Source: Plazaster borealis (taxonomy: Eukaryota; Echinodermata; Asteroidea; Forcipulatida; Labidiasteridae). Taken from it: 64,000 nucleotides of DNA. The stretch spans positions 19,116,135 through 19,180,134 of the forward strand of contig CM037462.1 of the NCBI GenBank assembly GCA_021014325.1, written 5' to 3'. The notes under the pieces were generated by a model, which was not told the origin of the DNA, did no database searches, and worked only from the letters and a program-made list of their open reading frames with translations. Numbering within the stretch: the stretch's first letter is position 1; each line of letters starts with the position of its first letter. Shown one piece after another: positions 56,901-64,000 of the stretch. The translations under genes were made by a program, and so were the position numbers.

Positions 56901-59900
56901 TTATATCTATTCTTAACAAGTTGACAATTTATAAAGTCCCTCCATAGGGCTGAAGAAAGCACTGAGAATTAAGAACTTGCCACATATTGATGTAAAACCA
57001 AAGATAAAGATGATAGGTCCAATTTTTGGCTGATTTTACTCGAAAATTTAGATTAAAATTTTAATAGCAATTTTTATAGAATCAAGAAAGTTATTTAGCT
57101 TTCATTTAAGGTATTGCACGAAAAAGTCTTGCAATGATTAGTGCTAGTTAATTGAAACTAAAAATGAGTTAATGTCGGGATCCTGATATTGTTGCATATT
57201 TGAAAGTTTTTGTATGATTATTCGTTTTCAATCAGCATCATCTGTCAAAAAACAAAACAATCAGAGAACAAAATCTAAAACAAAAACGTCTTTCGGTGAA
57301 AATTGGACCATGCAACTTTAAAGGTAAAATTTTAAAAAAGGTTATCTCTGAGACATTCATCGATTTTTATGTGTTTTTGTTCATTTTACAGTCAAACTCC
57401 AGAGATACGATACTTTATCTTTGTCTTAAAGGCACTGAACACGTTTGGTAATTGTCAAAGACCAGTGTTCTCACTTGCTGTATCCCAACATATGCATAAA
57501 ATAACAAGCCTGTGAAAATTTGGGCTCAATTGGTCATCGAAGTTGCAAGAAAATGATGAAAGAAAAAACACCCTTGTTGTCCAAATTTGTGTGCTTTCAG
57601 ATAGGAATAAAATCTTCTTGGAAGAAGTTTTTATTATTTTAGTGAGAAATTACCTCTTTCTCAAAAAACTACGTTACTTCAGAGGGAGTCGTTTCCTACA
57701 ATGTTTTATACTATCAACAGCTCTCCGTTGCTTGTTACCAAGTAACTTTATATGCTAATATTTGTTTTGAGTCATTACCAAACGTGTACGATACCTTTAA
57801 AGGTAAAATAATTAAAAATAGTTATCTCTGAGATATTCATCGATTTTTATGTGTTTTGTTAATTTTACAGTCAAACTCCAGAGATACGATACTTTATCTT
57901 TGTCTTAATTAGCATAAACTTCATCATGCGACAAGTTTGTTAATTACCTGATCATATGAACACATATGCTGAGGTGATAGTTTATACATTGGAGCACATA
58001 CAATCAGCTGTAATAGAAAAACATAGTATAAAAATGTCAGAGTGTGTAAATACTTAAAAAACCAAACCTCAACATTTCATCCAATTACATATTGTTCTTT
58101 TGATTGAAATAGATACCATATTATGATCATTGCAATCTGTAATGTCAAATCTATCTTCCTTTTAATTAATATTAACCCTTTAGAGACCGTTTACTTCTGT
58201 ATAATCATCACAAAACGCCCAGACATCGCTGATATTGTTCATTTATTTGATCACATTCAGTAAAAATGGGGGTCAATGGAAAACACTCAACCGCCTCAGA
58301 ACGAGAACTGGATGATCAAAAGATACTCCGGTCAGATGGGGCTACAAGACTGGCACAACCACCTGTGAATGTGGAGAAGCAGACCATACTATGGAGCACT
58401 CCCTTGTCTGCTGCCCTCTACTACCCAACCCTTGCAGCTCAAAAGACCTTACAGTGTTCAATAAAAACGCAAAGGATTGTGTAAAGAAATTGGAAACTGC
58501 CGTATAACCATCACGCTTCAGTGATACGAAAAGAAGAAGAAGTAAAAATGTCAACAAAAGTAACGTGAAACAGAAAATTTATTTTGGTTTTAGAAATTGG
58601 GATGCTATGTTAACATAGGAAACATTGGAAAATTTCATATCCGGACATGACCTTTACTTTGACCTCTTTTTGTGAATGGAAGTAGGTCAAATCTTGTGGT
58701 TGCTATGGGCATTTTGGTACAAGCCGCTTGAGGCCGCTACGGTCTCTAAAGGGTTAATAAATGAGGTCCAACTTAATCATGACTAGTAGCCTAATTTAAT
58801 AACTACTGTTGCCCCATTTTTAGGGCCAAAATTATACAGGAAATGGGTTAATTTCACACTAATTTTAGTACAATATTATTTAAGCTTGTGTGACAAAAAC
58901 ACTGTAAACAGAAAATGAGGATACTAAACTAATTTAATGATGTGCTGTCCTTACCAATAAGCTTTTTTTGCACATTTTGACATGGCAGTCAGTAAGGTCC
59001 TCTTGTGTGTCTTTAAAGTTTCATTTTGGTTTGGACAGTGACTGACAGTCTCTGCTTGCCAATGGTTTGTTAAATCTACGACCATTTCCATGGATTCATG
59101 ACTTGGGGACTGGTTTTTAACCCTACTTGTATCCAGAGTTCAGATTGTCTTTGGACTATTATGCACTTGTGTTGCATGGACATCTTGGCAGTTCAAAGAT
59201 TGTTGTTCGTAAATACGATGAAAACTCAACGAAGCATGCACATGGGGAAATGATTTCTGGCCCTGACATTGGAACGATCACACGAGGCCCTCTATTGGCC
59301 ACAATTTGTGGTTCTTTTATGTAGCCTTGATTTCAAAGCTGTGCATATAATGAACGCCTGCAGACACTTGTCTACAACCAAAAACAAATATTTAGCAAAC
59401 GGAAATACAATTTTTTGCCCATCAAATTCTTAAAAAGCATAAATAAAAGTTACTAAAAATTGGATTCCGCTGAGATTGCATACACCCAGAAAAAATCTGG
59501 AATGGTCTAGTCTATGGAAGAACTGAATATTCATGTTGGTCATGTTCATGAATATGTATACTCACAGGCACCGAGTGATGTTTTGCAGCTAATGCTAATG
59601 CATAACTCCCACTCACTGCTTTTATTCTATTATGGAAGAACTAAATATTCATGTTGGTCATGTTAATGAATATGTATACTCACAGGCACGGAGTGATGTT
59701 TTGCAGCTAGTGCTAATGCATAACTCCCACTCACTGCTTTTAATCTATTATAAAAATCAACAAACAATGACTTGTGATTCCATTGAAAGGAAAACTATAA
59801 AATATCTCAGAAAGACAGATGATGAACTATGAACATTTAACCGTTACAGTCTTAACTGCTAAGGATAATGGTCTAATCGTCAAAAAATAAACTTGTTTTT

Positions 59901-62900
59901 CTGGTTATCAACAGTGGTAACAAAATTTAACATTAAAGGCATCGTACATGTTTGGTAATGACTCTGATAATTAATGGCAATAAAAACTTACTAGGTAAGT
60001 AGTACAGCAGCTTTGGATAGTATAATACATTTTGAGAAACTTTTCACTTCGAAGTACTTTGGTTTTGGACAAATATATCACTTTTTATCCCCAAAAACAT
60101 TTGAATCGCGCTTCTCAGAGTGTGTATTCAAACGCAGATTATTCTCCCTGCGTGGACATACCCGCTCCAGATTTTTTGCAAACCTCAAAAACGCTACCAC
60201 CTTTTGAAATGAAATTTTCACAGGTTAGTTTTATGGTATATATCTACAACTAAATAGGTTTGAAACAAACAATAGGCTCCAATTACCAAACATGTACGAT
60301 GCCTTTAAAATGGCTGGTATTCAATTGTGGAAGACATGACTCAATTCACCTAACATCATCACCCCTGATATATCTAGGTTGCATCATTTTAGGAGTCAGA
60401 TTCCATGTGTGGTCCTGTGGTTAGATGTGCAGAGCTCACCATATCTTTACATGCAATTTGATTCCCACAATGGCAGATCTCAGGAAGACAGCATCGGTAG
60501 TCAAGAAGCCTTGATACTTCCTTGTTGTATGGGCAAGGCAGTAAGTATCAGACACCTCTACTCAAACATTTCAAGGGGCACCAAGGCAAAGACCAGTGGC
60601 ATGGAGGGCTATTTTTTGAAGGTTTTTTCTAAAGAGATATCGCCTTACTCACAAGGCCGGACAGCCACTTCAAGGTGAGGGCTACACTCAACTGATTTGG
60701 GCTGTCGACCCAAATCAACTGTCACCAGGGGCACGTTGCCACCTACTCCTAGGGCTGAAACAGGGTTACCCCCTTCACAGTCCGTAAGAATGTAGGCATG
60801 GGTATCATCCACTAGGAGCCTGGCTGGTAGAGCAGAATGCACTACCTTCCCAACTTTATACGAAGCAATTATGGTTAAGTGCCTTGCTCAAGGGCACAAG
60901 TGTCATGACCGGGATTCGAACCCACACTCTGCTGCTGACAACACCAAAGCTTGGGTTCGGTAAACTAGACCACTCGGCCACGACACGCTCCATGAAGTAT
61001 CAGTGCAAGAGTCTATTCACTTAGTGCCTTGATTAACATTATTTTATAGTAAGTACTGTATTAGAAGTACATGTATGTATTATTATTATTCTTTTTAAGC
61101 TGTAAGGTCTTGATGTATTTAATGCTTACCCTCCGTTAGCCATGACTGTATGTGTTCCTATAATGACTTTATTTACTCTTGACATGACCGCAAATACTGC
61201 AGAATCTGTTATGACTGTAGTCTGAATCTTCTCTTCAGCTAGCCTCGCTGCTAGCTCTTGACCCTTCAGTGAAAAGGAAGAACAATTGATAAACATTTAT
61301 CATGGTACATGCAGCATACCCAATCACCGTGTAAGAGTTTATTGGAGAATTGCACATAAGAGTAGTTGATACAGAGCACCATGAGAACAATCAAACTCTC
61401 ATGTTGGCGTGTCGTGGCCGAGCGGATAAAAACACCGAACTCAAGCTCTGGTGTTTCTGATCAGCAGAGTGTGGGTTCGAATCCCAGTCATGACACTTGT
61501 GTCCTTAAGCAAGACACTTAACCACATGCTTCGTCCTTCGGATGGGACGTTAAGCCGTAGGTCCCGTGTGTTGTGTAATGCACATAAAAGAACCCAGTGC
61601 ACTTATCATAAAGAGAAGGGGTTCGCCCCGGTGTTCCTGGTTTGATTGGCTGCATATTGCGCCACAGCACCTTGTAAACCATTACATGGTGCTATGCAAA
61701 GGAATAGGTCTCATACTTCAACACGTAACTCCACTTACCTTGAAAGAAAAATACTGAGCGCTTTGAGACACCCATCGGGAGTATAAAGCGCTATATAAGA
61801 ACTGCGTATTATTATTATTATTATCATGTAAAGATTTCAGGAATGTTGGTTTAGAATGGCCCGATCCAGTCTTCATGCTTTCAAATATTCCTGTGGTGTC
61901 ACACTATTGAGGAAAGTGTAAATTATTTTTATGAATCTACATGTAACAGTAGATTTGATATGAATTTAAAGTTTACAGTAGATTCATTAAAAATCTGCAC
62001 AAACTGTTCAGTTAAACTAAAATGTACACTTATCTAAAATACAGACAGATTTGTTTACTTTTGAATGAGTGAACATTTTGGAAAAATTTCCATATCATGC
62101 CACCAATTTCTAAGGGATTTATTTGATTTTGTAATGGATGTTGGACTTCATTTCCCTTTTTGTAATATTCCTTGTGAGGAATTGATAAACCAAAACCCAA
62201 AATTTTGTCCTTTAATTTTAACTAGAACAGCAGAAGCTGCCAAGGCGAGCTGCCAAATGCCCGATAGAGAAACAATGAATAATAGAAAAACAAAAATTTG
62301 ATCAACTGATGTTCAAAGAGGTGGGGACAATTAACAAGTATGTAGTTGACCATTGCCTACTTGGTTTGACATGTGGGAAAGAGGCAAAAATGTTAACAAA
62401 AAGTCTTAATGCGGATGGCCGGACAGAAGCTGTTTAATTTCCAGAGGGTAATAATGTACCCTGAAAACTTTAACATTTTTAAACAATTTCCATTTGCACA
62501 CTGTGGATCCAACCACATTTTGGCTGTAAGACAAATGAACTGCAATTGAGAGTGAAAACAATTATTTTTTTCACAACAAAGTATCTAACACCATGAGGCA
62601 AAAACTTTAACAAAAAGTCTCAATGCAGATGGCCGGACAGAAGCTGTTTAATTTCCAGAGGGTAATAATGAACCCTGAAAACTTTAACATATTTAAACAA
62701 TAGAAAAACTTGACCACAATTTCCATTTTCACCGAGTGAATCTATTCACACAAAAACAATTACATATCACAACAAATTATCTAAGGCAAAAACTTTAACA
62801 AAAAGTCTCAATGCGGACGGCCGGACGGACGGACGGACAGACGGACGGACCACGGACGGACAAAATCGGTATTACATAGGCTCGCATTCTGCTAAAGCAG

Positions 62901-64000
62901 CTCGCCAAAAATGAAAATTCAAGCGCACATTTCATCGCACGGATGGAACTCTCGCACTGTACTCGAAACCAAAGTGACTAAAACGGAGTGTAAGCAAGCA
63001 GCATTGTGAAGACCACCATAGAACCGAAAATGGCTAATTGTTCATGATTTTTGAAACTTTGTAGCCGTTCTAAGTGCCTGTGCCTCTTTGTATACATTCT
63101 GTCAACCCTTCTGGACAGGTAAGGATATAATTTGACCTAAATTAAGTGAGATAAATTGGTGGCATGTAGCAGAAAATTTACCAACATTTTAAGAAATATG
63201 TTACATTTATCTACATTAGCTCTTCAATGATTCAAATAAAAAGTTATACTCTTCAAATAAAAAGTTATAGTATTGCAAAACAAGAAGCACGAGCTTTCAC
63301 CTGATACTAGTAATATATTTTTTTTCCATCAAAATGATGGAGACACTTCGATAGCAATTTTATAGTAATAATAATAATAATAACAATGGATTTATAGAGC
63401 ACCTTATGCAAGCCTCAAAGCGCTTTACAGTAAAACATTAAGTAAACAAGAAAAGAACAATGCAAACATTAAATTAAAATATAATAATAATTAAGTGAAA
63501 TGGGTGAATTTAGGACAAAATGCGAATGGTAATAAACACACTAAAATACCTAATATTATACCAAAAATATGTTACAAGCGAATGGTAAAACACACTAAAA
63601 TACCTAATATTATACATAAAAAGTTACATAAATACAAAGACAAAAATGTCAAATGCGAAAAAAGGGTGTAAAAGGGGATAAAAGAGGAGGATAACAAGAG
63701 GGGAGAGGTTACCAGCACATACACCCTCAGCCAGATCCTCAGCATCTGACTTTACAAAGAACAACAAGAATATTGAACAAACAACCAAGCAGAATAGTCA
63801 ATATCTAAGCAAACAAATGTGTCTTTAGTAATGACTTAAAGATATCCAATGATTTTGCACGACGGATGCTCACAGGAAGACTATGAGCCCACAGCTTAAA
63901 GTTGAAACATTGTCTTACTAGTGGATAGATCAAAGAATTCTTCTGAGGTTTAAGATTGTTGAGATGTCTTCACTTACCTGATAAGCAGGGGCTGCCTCTG
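53849..64000 (-). CDS. EIF2B2: eIF2B subunit beta, 3' part (runs off window)
   Basis: eIF2B exchanges GDP for GTP on eIF2 and is the target of the integrated stress response; beta is a regulatory subunit in the cytosolic decamer. Exons on the minus strand: 64000-63978 (partial), 61263-61130, then one of 59744-59684 or 59626-59566, 58007-57948, 54897-54761, 53930-53849. They give 164 residues with family blocks: [60 protein letters not shown] and [20 protein letters not shown], ending LVRK. These match the last half of vertebrate eIF2B beta. The N-terminal half lies outside. The 3' UTR is very short. Introns carry two MITEs of family A, a piggyBac-like element with a nested LINE, and SINEs. 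Confidence 0.93.
54261..54599 (+). mobile_element. MITE family A, copy 11
   Basis: In the last EIF2B2 intron, antisense to the gene; TTAA on both sides (54257-54260, 54600-54603), internal deletions. Confidence 0.87.
54761..54897 (-). CDS. EIF2B2: EIF2B2 penultimate exon
   Basis: [20 protein letters not shown] through [19 protein letters not shown]; acceptor CTTGATAG|, donor AACAT|GTAAGT. Confidence 0.95.
55745..55799. mobile_element. MITE end fragment (family of 23849)
   Basis: GGGACCACAATGGTCCC and GCGCGAGACTTGCACAGTCT match the right half of the element at 23849-23995. Confidence 0.65.
56040..56340 (+). mobile_element. LINE 3' end remnant (CR1/L2-like)
   Basis: Frame reading [20 protein letters not shown] and [18 protein letters not shown] is the typical C-terminus of CR1/L2-type reverse transcriptases; then GGCACTTTACAAATG and (TTA)n. 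5'-truncated and out of use. Confidence 0.75.
56484..56900. mobile_element. PIF/Harbinger-type MITE, copy 2
   Basis: TTA duplications at 56481-56483 and 56901-56903; interior collinear with 20846-21322 (CTAGACTCTTTTTTCACC, CCTTGGCCAGC). EIF2B2 intron. Confidence 0.88.
57430..57796 (+). mobile_element. MITE family A, copy 12, in a local duplication
   Basis: TTAA on both sides (57426-57429, 57797-57800). The 60 bp before it (CATCGATTTTTATGTG ... CTCCAGAGATACGATACTTT) are repeated directly after it at 57836-57905, so the MITE lies between two copies of a short direct repeat. Confidence 0.88.
57948..58007 (-). CDS. EIF2B2: EIF2B2 exon, [13 protein letters not shown]
   Basis: 60 nt, 20 codons: [20 protein letters not shown]. 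Phase 0 on both sides. Acceptor TTTTCTATTACAG|, donor CAG|GTAATT. Confidence 0.94.
58176..58753. mobile_element. piggyBac-like non-autonomous element, copy 2
   Basis: Inverted ends CCCTTTAGAGACCGT; TTAA on both sides (58172-58175, 58754-58757). Interrupted by a LINE end at 58269-58550. Confidence 0.8.
58269..58550 (+). mobile_element. LINE 3' end remnant, nested
   Basis: In the frame from 58275 one reads LNRLRTRTG, then [20 protein letters not shown] and [10 protein letters not shown], the Cys/His-rich C-terminal tail of Jockey-like reverse transcriptases. Ends in GAAAAGAAGAAGAAG. One or more frame changes. Confidence 0.7.
59566..59626 (-). CDS. EIF2B2: EIF2B2 duplicated exon, copy A
   Basis: Acceptor CCATAATAG|, donor CCT|GTGAGT. 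Encodes (G)[20 protein letters not shown]. Phase 2 in, 0 out. It differs from copy B by Ile for Leu at the first full residue; family members have Leu here, so B is probably the more ancestral. Confidence 0.85.
59684..59744 (-). CDS. EIF2B2: EIF2B2 duplicated exon, copy B
   Basis: Acceptor TTTTTATAATAG| with a better pyrimidine tract than copy A; donor CCT|GTGAGT. Encodes (G)[20 protein letters not shown]. The intron to copy A is 57 nt. Confidence 0.9.
59937..60304 (-). mobile_element. MITE related to family A, diverged interior
   Basis: Ends AGGCATCGTACATGTTTGG and inverse, TTAA on both sides (59933-59936, 60305-60308). The interior matches family A only in the outer 60-100 bp, so it is a sister family using the same ends. 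Confidence 0.8.
60640..60991 (-). mobile_element. SINE, second family, full-length
   Basis: Minus-strand head TGTCGTGGCCGAGTGGTCTA with B box GGGTTCGAATCCCGGTCATG, then a different core (GGAGCCTGGCTGGTAGAGC). EIF2B2 intron, same strand as the gene. Confidence 0.82.
61130..61263 (-). CDS. EIF2B2: EIF2B2 exon, [10 protein letters not shown] block
   Basis: [20 protein letters not shown] then [20 protein letters not shown] and MANG+GG. Phase 0 in, 2 out; donor GGAGG|GTAAGC. Confidence 0.95.
61405..61825 (+). mobile_element. tRNA-Leu-derived SINE, copy 6
   Basis: Best-preserved copy: head GTCGTGGCCGAGCGGATAAA at 61411, anticodon loop CTCAAGC, B box GGGTTCGAATCCCAGTCATG, core, GCGCTATATAAGAACTGCG and (TTA)n. 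Confidence 0.9.
61826..62379. other. EIF2B2 intron, no feature
   Basis: AT-rich intron. An open stretch at 62065-62301 has no recognisable product. Confidence 0.4.
62380..62870. repeat. Approx. 200-bp tandem repeat with (GGAC)n end
   Basis: AACAAAAAGTCTCAATGCGG recurs at 62395, 62612 and 62795; the first two continue with GGACAGAAGCTGTTTAATTT and the third runs into (GGAC)n followed by AAAATCGGTATTACATAGGC. Two full units and one partial. Confidence 0.85.
62871..63977. other. EIF2B2 intron; SINE-tail remnant
   Basis: A tail-like (AAT)n TTTATAGAGCACCTTATGCA GCCTCAAAGCGCTTTACAG lies at 63367-63430 (minus strand). AAAACACACTAAAATACCTA is a short direct repeat at 63530-63620. No exon. Confidence 0.45.
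63978..64000 (-). CDS. EIF2B2: EIF2B2 partial exon at window edge
   Basis: EAAPAYQ then donor CAG|GTAAGT, corresponding to the AECAPFCQ stretch of the family, directly before GQELA. The exon continues outside the window. Confidence 0.88.

Larger units (their letters stand above)
59514..59749 (-). repeat. EIF2B2: 118-bp tandem duplication containing an EIF2B2 exon
   Basis: Two units of 118 bp, differing at about five positions, each holding a whole 61-nt exon, its acceptor and its donor. Confidence 0.93.

Noticed and set aside
59127..59324. 65-codon plus-strand open frame in an EIF2B2 intron
   Set aside because: No similarity recognised, no splice context, antisense to the gene; probably chance.
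60645..60842. 65-codon open frame, nearly identical to one at 5766-5963
   Set aside because: Shared because both are copies of the same SINE core; no protein meaning.
61411..61495. Possible tRNA-Leu(CAA) gene
   Set aside because: It is the head of a SINE: it continues directly into the SINE core and tail, the arms are mismatched, and there is no T-run terminator.

Overview
The window is eukaryotic: spliced genes with GT-AG introns, low GC, very high density of SINEs, short inverted-repeat DNA transposons (MITEs) and minisatellites. Gene content (a SARA/endofin FYVE protein and eIF2B beta) plus the kinds of repeat point to a marine deuterostome invertebrate, most likely an echinoderm such as a sea star. 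The species assignment is an inference.

Layout: (1) 1-2.3 kb is repeat-rich, with one weak candidate exon on the minus strand. (2) 3981-8657, minus strand: an unrecognised gene of at least four exons whose splice phases agree, ending in an acidic region with a 14-residue tandem repeat that is broken by indels. (3) 8.7-21.5 kb: no convincing gene; MITEs, SINEs, minisatellites and a dead LINE. (4) 21543-44739, plus strand: a complete 15-exon coding region for the SARA orthologue (ZFYVE9/ZFYVE16 type), 4518 nt or 1505 residues, with an intact FYVE zinc finger, a polyglutamine tract, a PP1-docking KVRF motif and the full SARA C-terminal domain. (5) 44.7-53.8 kb: intergenic, only repeats. (6) 53849-64000, minus strand: the 3' part of EIF2B2, running off the right edge, convergent with SARA.

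The two recognised genes do unrelated jobs: SARA tethers Smad2/3 to receptors on PI3P-rich early endosomes, and eIF2B beta is a regulatory subunit of the guanine-nucleotide exchange factor for eIF2. Nothing suggests co-regulation.

The best leads are: a recent tandem duplication of one 61-nt EIF2B2 exon whose phase allows only one copy per mRNA; a SARA intronic minisatellite that has copied the real 3' splice site, leaving a decoy acceptor 290 bp upstream of exon 12; a 13-copy TTAA-targeting MITE family whose target duplication is proven by the LINE it interrupts and which carries its own splice-like signals; three CAG-ended elements with exact 5-bp target duplications; and a coding minisatellite in which each unit carries a possible splice donor in the same phase.
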